Assembly: GCF_001750145.1 (NCBI RefSeq)
Contig: NZ_CP015733.1
Location: 1-64,000, forward strand
Length of the DNA: 64,000 bases
Origin: Arthrobacter sp. U41
Lineage (GTDB): Bacteria; Actinomycetota; Actinomycetes; Actinomycetales; Micrococcaceae
Direction of reading: 5' to 3'
Below, in pieces: positions 53,138 through 62,431 of this stretch (within the stretch, counting starts at the first letter, position 1; every line of letters starts with the position of its first letter). Under the pieces are notes generated by a model. It worked only from the letters and a program-made list of their open reading frames with translations. It was not told the DNA's origin and made no database searches. The position numbers were made by a program, and so were the translations under genes.

Positions 53138-56104
53138 ATGCCCCGTCGTTCAATCCTGTCCGCCGCCGAGCGGCACACCCTGCTCGCCCTGCCCGAGGGC
53201 CAGGAAGAGCTGATCCGGCACTACACCCTCAATGATGCCGATCTGGCCCTCATTCGCCAGCATCGCAAGCCGGAGAATCGGTTGGGCTTTGCCATCCAAC
53301 TTTGCTACCTGCGATTTCCCGGCGCCATCCTTGGCACCGACCAAACACCGGACCCACCGGTGTTGGCCATGGTGGCCGCCCAGCTCGGCGTTCCGGTCGA
53401 GAGCTGGGACGAGTACGGCCGGCGCGAACAGACCCGGCACGAGCATCTCAACGAGCTGCAAACGGGTTTCGGATTCAAACTATTCGGACTGAGCCAGTAC
53501 CGGGCGGCGGTCCATGAGCTGGTTGAGCTGGCGTTGCAAACGGACAAAGGCATCGTGCTGGCCGGCGCCCTGGTGGAAAGCCTGCGCCGCCAGCGCATCG
53601 TCGTCCCGGCAGCGGATGTCATCGAGCGGGTTTGTGCCGAGGCGATCACCAAAGCCAACCGGCGCATCTACGCGGCATTGACCGGTGACCTTTCAGATGA
53701 TCACAAACACCGGTTGGATGGTCTGCTCAAGCGCAGGGAGGAAGGCAAGTCCACCCGGCTTGCCTGGTTGCGCCAGTCGCCGGTCAAACCGAACTCGCGG
53801 CACATGCTCGAACATATTGAGCGGCTCAAAGCCTGGCAGGCGCTGGAGCTGCCCGCCGGCATCGAACGGCAGGTCCATCAGAACCGTCTGCTGAAGATCG
53901 CCCGTGAGGGCGGGCAGATGACGCCGGCTGATCTGGCCAAGTTCGAGCCGCAGCGCCGCTACGCGACCCTGGTCGCGGTGGCCGTAGAAAGCACGGCCAC
54001 GGTCATCGATGAAATCATCGACCTGCACGACCGCATCATCGGCAAGATGTTCAACACCGCCAAAAACCGGCACCAGCAACAATTCCAGGCGTCCGGCAAG
54101 GCGATCAACGACAAGGTGCGCCTGTACGGGAGCATCGGCAAGGCGCTGCTGGAGGCGAAGGAAAGCGGCACCGACCCCTTCGCTGCCATCGAGTCCGTCC
54201 TGTCGTGGGATGCCTTCACGACCAGCGTGACCGAGGCGCAAAAGCTTGCCCGGCCCGGGGACTTCGACTTCCTGCACCGCGTGGGCGAAAGCTACGCCAC
54301 GCTGCGCCGCTATGCCCCCGAATTCCTGGCCGTGCTCAAGTTCCGGGCGGCACCGGCCGCCAAGGACGTGCTCAAGGTCATCGAGGTGCTGCGTACCATG
54401 AACGCGGATAGCGCCCGTAAGGTGCCGGACGATGCGCCACGGGGATTCGTCAAGCCGCGCTGGGCAAAACTGGTCGTCACCGAAGACGGGGTCGACCGGC
54501 GGTATTACGAGCTGTGTGCGCTGTCGGAGTTGAAGAATGCGCTGCGCTCGGGCGATGTCTGGGTGCAGGGCTCGCGCCAGTTCAAGGACTTCGAGGAATA
54601 CCTGGTCCCGGCGGGGGTGTTCAGCGATCTGTTGGCGTCCGGCGGCTTGCCGTTGGCCGTGGCCACCGATTGCGAGGAGTATCTGCATGGCCGGCTTTCA
54701 CTGCTGGAGCAGCAGTTGACGGTGGTCAACCGGATGGCCGCAGCCAACGACCTGCCCGACGCCATCATCACCGGGTCCGGGTTGAAGATCACCCCGCTCG
54801 ACGCGGCCGTCCCCGACGCGGCGCAAACACTGATTGATCAGACGGCGATGCAGCTGCCGCACGTCAAGATCACCGACATGCTCATGGAAGTGGACGGGTG
54901 GACAGATTTCACCCGCCACTTCACGCACCTGAAGACCGGCGACAGCGCGAAGGACAAGAAACTCCTGCTGACAACGATCCTGGCCGACGGCATCAACCTC
55001 GGGCTGACCAAGATGGCCGAGTCCTGCCCCGGCACGACCTACGCCAAACTGTCCTGGCTGCAGGCCTGGCACATCCGGGACGAAACCTACTCAACCGCCC
55101 TGGCCGAACTGGTCAACGCCCAATTCCGGCAACCTCTCGCCGGGAACTGGGGCGACGGGACCACCTCGTCATCCGACGGCCAGCGGTTCAAGGCCGGCGG
55201 CAGGGCCCAAAGCACCGGCCACGTCAACCCCAAGTACGGCACGGATCCCGGGCGGATGTTCTACACCCACGTCTCGGACCAGTACTCGCCCTTCAGTGCC
55301 AAGGTCGTCAACGTCGGCGTCCGCGACTCAACCTATGTCCTCGACGGCCTGCTCTACCACGAGTCGGACCTGCGCATCGAGGAGCACTACACCGACACAA
55401 ACGGGTTCACCGACCACGTCTTCGGCCTGATGCACCTGCTGGGATTCCGCTTCGCCCCACGCATCCGCGACCTGGGCGAGACCAAGCTGTACATCCCCAA
55501 AGGGGACACCCCCTACGGCGCACTCAAGCCCCTGATTGGTGGCGCCCTCAATACCAAGGCCATCCGCGCCCATTGGGACGAGATCCTGCGGCTATCCACC
55601 TCGATTAAACAAGGCACAGTGACGGCCTCACTGATGCTGCGCAAGCTCGGCAGCTACCCCCGCCAGAACGGCCTGGCGGTGGCCCTGCGCGAGCTGGGCC
55701 GGATCGAACGCACCCTGTTCATCCTGGACTGGCTCCAAAGCGTCGAACTCCGGCGCCGGGTAAACGCCGGGCTCAACAAGGGCGAGGCACGTAACGCCCT
55801 CGCCAGGGCCGTGTTCTTCAACCGGCTCGGCGAAATCCGGGACCGTGGATTCGAGCAGCAACGCTATCGCGCCAGTGGCCTCAATCTCCTCACCGCCGCC
55901 ATCGTGCTCTGGAACACCGTCTACCTCGAACGAGCCGCAAACGCGCGACGCGACCAGGACCCGGAATCCCACGACGCGCTCCTGCAATACCTGTCACCAC
56001 TGGGTTGGGAACACATCAACCTCACCGGCGACTACACCTGGCGCAGCAGCGCCAGGATCGGCACGGGCAAATTCAGGCCCCTACGATCAGCTTCCAAGGC
56101 TTAG
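53138..56104 (+). CDS. tnpA: Tn3-family transposase TnpA
   Basis: The 988-residue protein has the DUF4158 N-terminal domain (about 1-165: [40 protein letters not shown]) and the C-terminal Tn3 DDE domain (about 590-965), with [18 protein letters not shown] (first Asp), [20 protein letters not shown] (second Asp region) and [20 protein letters not shown] (Glu). GGAGGG precedes ATG 53138. The gene ends inside the right terminus. It looks intact. Confidence 0.94.
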   Translation: MPRRSILSAAERHTLLALPEGQEELIRHYTLNDADLALIRQHRKPENRLGFAIQLCYLRFPGAILGTDQTPDPPVLAMVAAQLGVPVESWDEYGRREQTRHEHLNELQTGFGFKLFGLSQYRAAVHELVELALQTDKGIVLAGALVESLRRQRIVVPAADVIERVCAEAITKANRRIYAALTGDLSDDHKHRLDGLLKRREEGKSTRLAWLRQSPVKPNSRHMLEHIERLKAWQALELPAGIERQVHQNRLLKIAREGGQMTPADLAKFEPQRRYATLVAVAVESTATVIDEIIDLHDRIIGKMFNTAKNRHQQQFQASGKAINDKVRLYGSIGKALLEAKESGTDPFAAIESVLSWDAFTTSVTEAQKLARPGDFDFLHRVGESYATLRRYAPEFLAVLKFRAAPAAKDVLKVIEVLRTMNADSARKVPDDAPRGFVKPRWAKLVVTEDGVDRRYYELCALSELKNALRSGDVWVQGSRQFKDFEEYLVPAGVFSDLLASGGLPLAVATDCEEYLHGRLSLLEQQLTVVNRMAAANDLPDAIITGSGLKITPLDAAVPDAAQTLIDQTAMQLPHVKITDMLMEVDGWTDFTRHFTHLKTGDSAKDKKLLLTTILADGINLGLTKMAESCPGTTYAKLSWLQAWHIRDETYSTALAELVNAQFRQPLAGNWGDGTTSSSDGQRFKAGGRAQSTGHVNPKYGTDPGRMFYTHVSDQYSPFSAKVVNVGVRDSTYVLDGLLYHESDLRIEEHYTDTNGFTDHVFGLMHLLGFRFAPRIRDLGETKLYIPKGDTPYGALKPLIGGALNTKAIRAHWDEILRLSTSIKQGTVTASLMLRKLGSYPRQNGLAVALRELGRIERTLFILDWLQSVELRRRVNAGLNKGEARNALARAVFFNRLGEIRDRGFEQQRYRASGLNLLTAAIVLWNTVYLERAANARRDQDPESHDALLQYLSPLGWEHINLTGDYTWRSSARIGTGKFRPLRSASKA

Positions 56105-56137
56105 CGTGGTATTTTTTCCGTTTTCTGAAGCGCCCCC
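56048..56137 (-). repeat. Tn3 right terminal inverted repeat
   Basis: Inverted partner of 45452-45541. It includes the tnpA stop codon and is followed by the target repeat CACTA (56138-56142). Confidence 0.88.
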
Positions 56138-56202
56138 CACTAGGCTGACCTCTATGCGACCACCGGAGCTTTCAGTTCTATCCCTAACAACCCGGACCAG
56201 TC

Positions 56203-56775
56203 ATGCCTGACTTGATCCTCTTGAACGGGCCGCCCGGCATCGGGAAATCAACGCTGGCCAGAATGTACGCTGATCGCCACCCGGGCACATTGAATTTGGA
56301 CATCGATCAGGTGCGCTGCCTCATTGGCGGGTGGCAGGACGACTTCCAGGCCACCGGGGCGATAGTCCGCCCCGTGGCCGTAAGCATGGCTGCCACTCAC
56401 CTCGCCGCAGGCCGTGACGTCATCATGCCGCAGTTCCTGGACGCGGAGGACGAGATCGCGGGCTTCCGGGCCGTCGCCGAGGACACCGGCAGTAGCTTCC
56501 AAGAGGTTGTCATCATGGACACAAGAGAGAATTCCGTCGCGCGGTTCGCTGGCCGTGGAGCAGGGCAGGATATTCCCTGGCACGGGCAGATCAAAGCAAT
56601 CGTGGAACAAGGCGGCGGCATGCAACTGCTCGAGTCCATGTATGACGGCCTGAGCAACGGACTTCATACGCGCCCATCCGCAACCCTCATTCACAGCACT
56701 CACGGAGCTCCTGAGGAGACCTACGCGAACCTGATGAACGCACTTGCTCCTGAACAAGCGTCGCCCGAGTCCTAG
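56203..56775 (+). CDS. P-loop kinase-like AAA protein
   Basis: The 190-residue protein starts MPDLILLNGPPGIGKSTLAR, a Walker A motif at residues 9-16, followed by DIDQVRCLIGGW and VIMPQFLDAEDEI, the layout of small nucleoside or antibiotic kinases (AAA_33 type). The substrate is unknown. No clear ribosome site is visible. It lies directly right of the Tn3 insertion, which may have separated it from its promoter. Confidence 0.72.
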   Translation: MPDLILLNGPPGIGKSTLARMYADRHPGTLNLDIDQVRCLIGGWQDDFQATGAIVRPVAVSMAATHLAAGRDVIMPQFLDAEDEIAGFRAVAEDTGSSFQEVVIMDTRENSVARFAGRGAGQDIPWHGQIKAIVEQGGGMQLLESMYDGLSNGLHTRPSATLIHSTHGAPEETYANLMNALAPEQASPES

Positions 56776-56924
56776 CAGCACACGGTCCGTCCCGTCGCGG
56801 ACAGTGTCCACACCGCATTGGCCCCGCCATCACAGCGTTGAACGAGCGGGACTAAAGATATCGACCGTTATCGCATTCAGCACGGTTCGAAACCGAACAA
56901 TTACGGGTTTTGACTAGCTGTTGC

Positions 56925-57851
56925 TCAAGTTTGCCGCCATGGAGCGGCCGGATCGGTGAGCGTATCGAGCATGAGCTGGCACCAGGTGATCGCTGCATTA
57001 ACCGCCAGATGAGCATGGCGTTTGCTGAGCCCAGCGCGTGCTCCCGCGCCGCCGTGTCCGGTCCCATATCCGCGGTTGCGCAGTTCTGCCACACCGATGG
57101 CGATACTCGAAACACCTCCGAGAATCTTTCTGACAGCCTCAGTTCCGTCTGGCCCCAAGGTCGCGGATGACGGATGGAGGCCAAGCGCCTGTTGTGCTTC
57201 CTTAACGAGCACCGGCAAATCTGTCCGTTCGTCTACGGCCGTTCCTCGCTCAATGAGCACCGTTTTGGCTGTGCTCTCGATGAGTTCCTTTGCGCTGCCG
57301 ATAGCCAAGGCGAGGTCGTCATTGACCGCTCGTTGAAGACGATCAAGATGCTCTTGAATAACTCCAGGGTCCGTCAGCCCAGCAAGCGAGGACTCTTCCA
57401 GACGTGGGCCCCGGGGCTGCATCTCCATAGTCTCGAGCTTCCGAAAGACCTCACCGAAAAGTTCATGGACAAGATCTCGTCGCGCCTGCCATCCTCCGGA
57501 CCCGGACGCACCCCGCCGCATCCAATAAGAACGAAAGCCGGAGAAATCTCGAAATGGGATCTCCAAATTAATGCCTATACGACTGCAGACCGCCCGAAGG
57601 GAACGAAGGACGAGCGTGATTTGAGGCTCACTGAGCTTGTTGGTCCCGTCGGTTCCGAACCCGCGGAGCTCGCTATCGGAAAGCGTGAGAAGTGCCATGG
57701 CCCCTGCGACGTCGCTGAGGTCCCCGGTCCTGCCCTCTAAGAGAGTCCGCACAAGATTCTCGTCGAGCTCGCTGACCCAAGTTTCGTCCCCTCCATTCAT
57801 GCTCCAGGGGTTACCCACCCTGACGTCTTTGAAAAGGTTCAAAGCGCTCAT
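56925..57851 (-). CDS. Abortive-infection C-terminal (Abi_C) protein
   Basis: The 308-residue protein has an unassigned N-terminal half and a C-terminal Abi_C-like domain (about 165-300): DDLALAIGSAKELIESTAKT, VLIERG, then VSSIAIGVAELRNRGYGTGH and RHAHLAVNAAITWCQLMLDT. This RN..G.GHG...-HA pattern is typical of abortive-infection proteins that act against phages. It stands alone and is transcribed leftward. An internal ATG at about 57800 is an alternative start. Confidence 0.72.
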   Translation of the reverse strand: MSALNLFKDVRVGNPWSMNGGDETWVSELDENLVRTLLEGRTGDLSDVAGAMALLTLSDSELRGFGTDGTNKLSEPQITLVLRSLRAVCSRIGINLEIPFRDFSGFRSYWMRRGASGSGGWQARRDLVHELFGEVFRKLETMEMQPRGPRLEESSLAGLTDPGVIQEHLDRLQRAVNDDLALAIGSAKELIESTAKTVLIERGTAVDERTDLPVLVKEAQQALGLHPSSATLGPDGTEAVRKILGGVSSIAIGVAELRNRGYGTGHGGAGARAGLSKRHAHLAVNAAITWCQLMLDTLTDPAAPWRQT

Positions 57852-58035
57852 TCATCTCCCAATCCTGATGCTGTCTTGTCACCGAGGGATTCCTGACTAG
57901 ACCCTACTCGGGGGTACGTAGCGCTCCTTTCGATGTGACGGTTGGCCGTCGATGGCGATTAGTTCGCAGGATAGGTTTGGCGGTTCCGGGTCCCATAACG
58001 GACCTTTCAGCGGGCCAATGGCCAGGAGATCGGCG

Positions 58036-58584
58036 CTAGTCCATCGCTCTAAGCGGCAAGGCAGGGCTGAGCACCGAATTTGCGATCCGCTGCGCGGCTT
58101 GGTCCGCCGTGATGTGCGTGGTGTCGATGACCTCGGCTTCATTGTGCAGCCAGGAACGAGCTGCTTCGGCGTACGGTTCCAGATATGCGAAGCGGAACGT
58201 CGAAGGGCCGAGGTCCTTGTCGTTCTGTATGCGGTCGCGGAGCGTGGTCTGGTCGGCGTGGAGAACAAAATGCTGTATCGGTATGCCGTGCTCGGTCAGT
58301 CCATCGCTGATCTCCCGCCAGTAGCTCTCAACCAGAACAGTCATCGGCATCACGAGTGTGCCGCCGGTGTACTCGAGCACTCGCCGTGCGGTTTCGACAA
58401 CGAGCGTCCGCCAAGGTTCCCAGTGTTGGAAGTTATCCGTAGGGGGAAGCCCCGGTTTGATATCCATCAGCACTTCGCCGACCTTCTCAGCGTCGAAGAT
58501 ACGCGCGTCGGGCAGCAATTGCTGCACGAGCGCGCTCGTCGTCGTTTTTCCCGCCCCGTGGGTGCCGTTGAGCCAAACAATCAT
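58036..58584 (-). CDS. TmrB-like P-loop protein
   Basis: The 182-residue protein begins MIVWLNGTHGAGKTTTSALV (Walker A) and continues DAEKVGEVLMDIKPGLPPTD, DNFQHWEPWRTLVVETARR and LVMPMTVLVESYWREI. The order and spacing match TmrB of Bacillus, an ATP-binding protein that confers tunicamycin resistance. Whether this one binds a nucleoside antibiotic is unknown. It lies in a cluster of single accessory genes. Confidence 0.75.
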   Translation of the reverse strand: MIVWLNGTHGAGKTTTSALVQQLLPDARIFDAEKVGEVLMDIKPGLPPTDNFQHWEPWRTLVVETARRVLEYTGGTLVMPMTVLVESYWREISDGLTEHGIPIQHFVLHADQTTLRDRIQNDKDLGPSTFRFAYLEPYAEAARSWLHNEAEVIDTTHITADQAAQRIANSVLSPALPLRAMD

Positions 58585-58935
58585 GGACCGAAGCCTAGCG
58601 CCAAAGGAGTTTCCTTCACCGCCCCTCCTACAACCGATCCTTAGTCGACCGACTGCACGGCCGTCGTTAGAGCACAGGTCAAAAACGACCCATTATGCGT
58701 TAGTTGACGAGAGCGTCTGGACCAGCCCCAAGCGTTCCGTTCCGCGCTCATGCGCAGCGGCAGAACTCGACTACGGAACCTACGGAGAGATTTCTACGGA
58801 AAATCCCTGGAGAGATGAGTTTTGAAGTGTCCGGCGGGGACGAACGACGATGATCCGCTAGTGAAATAGTGTTGAGCTCGAAGACAGGCGTTGGCATGGG
58901 GGAGCAGCACCGCTAATCCGAACAAAGGAACCCCA
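58585..58935. other. Divergent spacer upstream of lsr2
   Basis: The 350-base gap between the leftward TmrB-like gene and the rightward lsr2 gene holds their promoters. I see no supported gene. Confidence 0.4.
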
Positions 58936-59262
58936 TTGGCCCGCAAAGTTCATGTTCAGCTGATCGATGACATTTCAGGCGAGGAAGCCCAGGAATCCGT
59001 CGGTTTTGCCCTCGATGGTATCGAGTACGAAATCGACCTGACCGAAGAGAACGCAGCCGGGCTGCGCAAGGCGCTGGAGCCCTACATTGCCCACGGCCGG
59101 CGTGTTCGCGGCTCCTCAGCCGGCCAGAAAGGCAGGGGCACGACGTCCAGCCGGGAACAGACGCAGCAGATCCGGGAATGGGCCGAGGTGAACGGGTACA
59201 GCCCCAGCGCCCGTGGCCGCATTAGCCAGGACATCAAGAAAGCGTACGACGAGGCCCACTAG
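58936..59262 (+). CDS. lsr2: Lsr2-type nucleoid-associated protein
   Basis: The 108-residue protein starts at TTG 58936 with AAAGGA seven bases upstream. It begins ARKVHVQLIDDISGEEAQES, the Lsr2 dimerisation domain, with DLTEENAAGLRKALEPYI. The C-terminal DNA-binding domain (about 65-108) has IREWAEVNGYSPSARGRISQ, including the RGR AT-hook-like motif. Lsr2 silences AT-rich foreign DNA in actinobacteria, as H-NS does in proteobacteria. A copy on a mobile replicon may reduce the cost of the plasmid. Confidence 0.93.
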   Translation: MARKVHVQLIDDISGEEAQESVGFALDGIEYEIDLTEENAAGLRKALEPYIAHGRRVRGSSAGQKGRGTTSSREQTQQIREWAEVNGYSPSARGRISQDIKKAYDEAH

Positions 59263-59553
59263 CGGCCGTCCGGCCTGACTATCCCGTGGCTGAGCTGCGG
59301 CCGACTGAGCAGAGGGCTCAGGGCCGCATCGATTCGCCCGAGGTAGGGGAGCGGCGGCCGTGAGCCTCTAAGTCGTCAGGCCGGGAGCATCCGGGCAACC
59401 TGGGCAGCGGGTTCGCCCCCTTGGGGTGATGAGTCTTGCCGGCCATTTCGCGGGCGCGTTCAAGAAGAAGCTGTCTGTTACCCTGCAGATTGGCCGCCGT
59501 GTGGTGAAATCCTCTGGAAGGCCGGAGCTGCTGGCCGCTGAGGTTGGGGGACC

Positions 59554-60864
59554 ATGCTGCTCACTGCAATGCTCGATGGGAACCGGGTCGAAGCTGCAAC
59601 GTTTACCTCTGAAGCGTGGGTGGAGCTTCAGAGGTCAGAGGACCGCAAACGGATGGTCATGCCGGTTTGTAACGTGCGTGCCGTCGCCAAGACCCGCGGA
59701 CCCTTCACCCGCTATTTCGCGCATCACAGGAGGGACGGCTGCAAGGTTGACCATGGCGGGGAATCGCCTCAACATCTGGCCATGAAAGAGGCTTTGAGGC
59801 TCTGCATTGATCGGGTACCTGATTGGCACGCGATCGTCGAGCACCCTCACCCGTCCCGGGAATGGATCATCGACGTCTTGGCCGAGTCCGATGACTTCAC
59901 CAAGCGGGTCGCGTTCGAGGTGCAGTTGTCATCCCAGACGCCGGAGAACTACTTCGCACGGTCCCAGCGCTACTTTGACAGCGGAGCGTTTCCGGTCTGG
60001 CTCATCCCACGACAGCTCGAGTATCACGAGACCAAGGTCCCAGTAGTAGTGACGGGCTTTGGCAAGACATCCGAAGTTCCGGATGACCCCGCCGAACTGC
60101 TCGCCCTGCCCGCAGACCAAAATTTCCTCCTGACCGGAGACAGTGTCGGTGCCTTCGTTGAGGCCCTACTCCGGAAGGGTCACTCCTGGATACACGGGAC
60201 CCCGCATGCCCAAGCGGAGGCTCAGAGGGCGGCTGAAGAGGCGGCGGCCGTTGCTGCAGAGGCCGAGCGCATGAAGCAGGAAACAATCAAGCAGCAAATT
60301 GAGGCGATGAATGATCTCTCCGCTTCCCCCGAATCGGCATTCGGCCACCATACGGTGCGCACCCGCTTAGATGTTCATGTCTGGGGCAGCCTCACCTGCT
60401 GTTGGGAGTGTGAAGAACCGATGCTGGTCTGGGACGCGCGCACGTGGTCTTGGGGCGGCGGGATGCCCAGGCTGCAAGTGAAGTCCGAGGTCGATCAGAA
60501 GCGGCTAGAGAACCACCCAGAGGTTCATCGCGCGGTCGATGGCTGGATCCGGGCTGCAAAGCCCGATGTCCCGAAAGCAGTTATCAAAAAGCGGCATACC
60601 CTGGCGAGCGGCCGGCTCTACAGCGCCTTCGTCTGTCCATCCTGCGACAGCACAATGGGCCAATTTTTCATTGCGTGCATCCGTCCGGAGAAGTGGTCAG
60701 TCCTAGGCAGCCCCGCCGCCGTACCGCCGCCGGTTCCGGTCATCAAAATCCCTGCGGCCACCACTTCTCCTACGCCCTTACGATGCCGCATCCACGAGAC
60801 TCCAAAAGAAGAATGCGACTGGTGCCAGAAACGGCCGTCGCCGCGATTGGGCCGGCGCTACTGA
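59554..60864 (+). CDS. CoiA-like competence/nuclease protein
   Basis: The 436-residue protein shows a zinc-less N-terminal domain, then RYFAHHRRDGCKVDHG, GESPQHLAMKEAL, REWIIDVLAE and VAFEVQLSSQTPENYFARSQ. This is the CoiA-type PD-(D/E)xK core, with Asp of IDVLA and Glu-x-Gln of FEVQLS as candidate catalytic residues. A helical linker (about 225-260) and a C-terminal domain with CCWECEEP and CPSCDS, likely a zinc ribbon, follow. In streptococci CoiA supports transformation; in actinobacteria relatives are often accessory nucleases. Confidence 0.75.
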   Translation: MLLTAMLDGNRVEAATFTSEAWVELQRSEDRKRMVMPVCNVRAVAKTRGPFTRYFAHHRRDGCKVDHGGESPQHLAMKEALRLCIDRVPDWHAIVEHPHPSREWIIDVLAESDDFTKRVAFEVQLSSQTPENYFARSQRYFDSGAFPVWLIPRQLEYHETKVPVVVTGFGKTSEVPDDPAELLALPADQNFLLTGDSVGAFVEALLRKGHSWIHGTPHAQAEAQRAAEEAAAVAAEAERMKQETIKQQIEAMNDLSASPESAFGHHTVRTRLDVHVWGSLTCCWECEEPMLVWDARTWSWGGGMPRLQVKSEVDQKRLENHPEVHRAVDGWIRAAKPDVPKAVIKKRHTLASGRLYSAFVCPSCDSTMGQFFIACIRPEKWSVLGSPAAVPPPVPVIKIPAATTSPTPLRCRIHETPKEECDWCQKRPSPRLGRRY

Positions 60865-61270
60865 GGCTCCATTTGCAAAGTCGGGCATAGGTCTCGTCCC
60901 AGACAATAGGGATAGGGAACGACGGCCGGACACCCGGGCCGCCCCGCTACCGGCAAACAACGTCTTCCGCGTCAGCACCCATTTTCAACCGCTGGCTACG
61001 CAGAAGCGTCGGGGGGAGAGAGGTCCTGGCCGGTCCGAACGGTAGCGGCCAGAAAACTGTAACTCGCGTGAACATCCTTCACTGCAAGATTCCAAAGGGG
61101 TCGTTCATATCCGTAAAGTTTTCACCCATGCCCGGGAGTCCGGTACCTTTGCGGGGCTTCCGACATCCCTCGACATCCTGTCACAAAACAAGTTGTGGTC
61201 CACCTTTGCATTACTTAGAATAAATAACGGCTTAAGTGACATCTGCTGATTCCAGCCGACTCCGGGATAG
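60865..61270. other. AT-richer spacer with part of the leader signature
   Basis: No supported gene. At 61008-61030 the sequence GGGGGGAGAG followed by CTGGCCGG resembles the end of the leader elements at 33.2 and 34.0 kb, but the two upstream blocks are not seen. The stretch from 61050 to 61260 is distinctly lower in GC. Confidence 0.35.
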
Positions 61271-61319
61271 TGTCATTTTCAGAAGTCGTCTGCACGGATG
61301 TCAGGAGTCGTCTGCACAA
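61271..61319 (+). repeat. Solitary Tn402/Tn5053-like transposon terminus
   Basis: TGTCATTTTCAGAAGTCGTC followed by TGCAC matches the 25-bp Tn402/Tn5053 terminal repeat at all but two positions. A second copy of the inner motif (TCAGGAGTCGTCTGCACAAC) follows directly, as in TniA-binding arrays. The TGT end faces left, so the element body would extend to the right. No tni genes occur in the window. Confidence 0.65.
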
Positions 61320-61346
61320 CGCTGGCCACCTAGAGTTGAGCGTTAG

Positions 61347-61469
61347 TCAGTGGGACTCTTGCAGGCTCAATGCCTTGTCAAAAAGTCCTAACAACTGCTG
61401 GATGTGTCGTGCGACCTCTTCCCGCATCTCTTCATCGATCTGAGAAAAAAGCACCGCGAGATGCATCAC
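61347..61469 (-). CDS. Small acidic ORF downstream of the 235-residue gene
   Basis: From GTG 61469 (or ATG 61466) a 40-residue frame reads MHLAVLFSQIDEEMREEVAR, then HIQQLLGLFDKALSLQESH. The frame stays open and protein-like upstream (IPFTREFNAKLIFGDDVSV), overlapping the end of the preceding gene in another frame. It may be a separate small gene or the true C terminus of a frameshifted protein. Confidence 0.4.
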   Translation of the reverse strand: MMHLAVLFSQIDEEMREEVARHIQQLLGLFDKALSLQESH

Positions 61470-61489
61470 GGAGACATCATCTCCAAATA

Positions 61490-62197
61490 TCAACTTCGCA
61501 TTGAATTCACGGGTGAAGGGGATCGGAGAACGTGCTTCAGACCTGGAGGGACGTAGATGCTCTCGGGAACGCTTACTTTGCAGGCTCGGAGATCACTCAG
61601 GCGATATATGACGGGCTCGCCATCATCCACATCGTCTACTAAGCAATCGCTTTCTTCGAAGAAGCCGAACATGCCGTCCTTCGACATGACGAGTCCGAGC
61701 CACTGCTGTTGGTCGTCACCGTTGCCGCGGAACATGACGGCTGGCACCATCAGTCGATCTCCAAGGAATGCGAGATCTATTTCGTCGAAATAGCGCAAGG
61801 CGCCGTCGATAAGCCTGTTAGGGTCTTGCTCGTCTGGGGAAGAGCCAGCGTAGCCGGCTTGGAAAATAAGGTTTCCTTCGTCTGGGCCAAAAATTTTCGT
61901 GCAGAGAAGGAACACATAAGCAGATTTGGCCTCCGCGTCAGTCACTCGTCGAAGGTCGGGTTCGAATTGGGTCACTAGCCAGGTGACCTCGCTTTTCCCG
62001 ATGACAGGTTCCGGTACCCATTGAGGGCGGTTCTTTCGCCCGATGTAGGCGACCTGACCTATCGAAAAGGCGATTGCGGGTGGTACTCCCACTCTCTCCA
62101 AGCGAAACTTCAGATCGTTTGCAGCACCATCCATAAACCCCATGCCCTCATCGTTGTCAAAAGGCCCGCGGGAAACAAGCAGTAGGGCTTCCTTCAT
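61490..62197 (-). CDS. Hypothetical protein
   Basis: The 235-residue product (MKEALLLVSRGPFDNDEGMG...) has mixed helix and strand content with AIAFSIGQVAYIGRKNRPQW, SAYVFLLCTKIFGPDEGNLI and DLAFLGDRLMVPAVMFRGNG. No signal peptide or known domain. Its last 15 or so residues may be out of frame (see the ORF at 61347). Confidence 0.55.
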   Translation of the reverse strand: MKEALLLVSRGPFDNDEGMGFMDGAANDLKFRLERVGVPPAIAFSIGQVAYIGRKNRPQWVPEPVIGKSEVTWLVTQFEPDLRRVTDAEAKSAYVFLLCTKIFGPDEGNLIFQAGYAGSSPDEQDPNRLIDGALRYFDEIDLAFLGDRLMVPAVMFRGNGDDQQQWLGLVMSKDGMFGFFEESDCLVDDVDDGEPVIYRLSDLRACKVSVPESIYVPPGLKHVLRSPSPVNSMRS

Positions 62198-62278
62198 GCT
62201 TCATGGCCTGTCTCCACCGCTCCGTAGCCAGTGGCTAATAACTCCGGGTGGCCTCTTGGTTCGTGAGACTGTCTCTAT

Positions 62279-62357
62279 ATGACCTCCCCAGTATTCATAT
62301 CCTGCCTTGCCCTTCTCTTCACCATTGGCTCGTTCTACTGGCTTCAGGCCCGGAAGG
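62279..62357 (+). pseudogene. Membrane-protein gene, 5' fragment split by IS3 copy B
   Basis: The frame begins MTSPVFISCLALLFTIGSFY, a signal-anchor or transmembrane helix, and reaches WLQARK at the IS edge. The continuation is at 63954-64000. Removing the IS and one AGG gives WLQARKGRLKLFPVVTFSGY in one open frame that leaves the window. The family cannot be named from 41 residues. Confidence 0.75.
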
Positions 62358-62431
62358 CCCTATCGGCCAGACTCGTTAGAGACCGCTTCTTGAACGAGAA
62401 TAGAGGCTGGAGGCAGGAGGGAAACTTCACC

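Larger units (their letters stand above)
45452..56137. mobile_element. Tn3-family transposon carrying clpC
   Basis: A 10,686-bp unit. The left end reads CGGGGCGCTTCAGAAAACGG and continues GAAAAAATACCACGCTAAG. The right end is its inverted copy with only the outermost base different. CACTA flanks both sides (45447-45451 and 56138-56142), the 5-bp duplication typical of Tn3. tnpR and tnpA lie at the right end. Passengers are clpC, a YegP-like gene, a zinc-ribbon gene, a flavin reductase gene and small genes. The intact duplications show that the whole unit inserted here as one piece. Confidence 0.92.

Noticed and set aside
53693..54688. A 331-codon frame antisense to tnpA
   Set aside because: Shadow of the transposase; no independent support.
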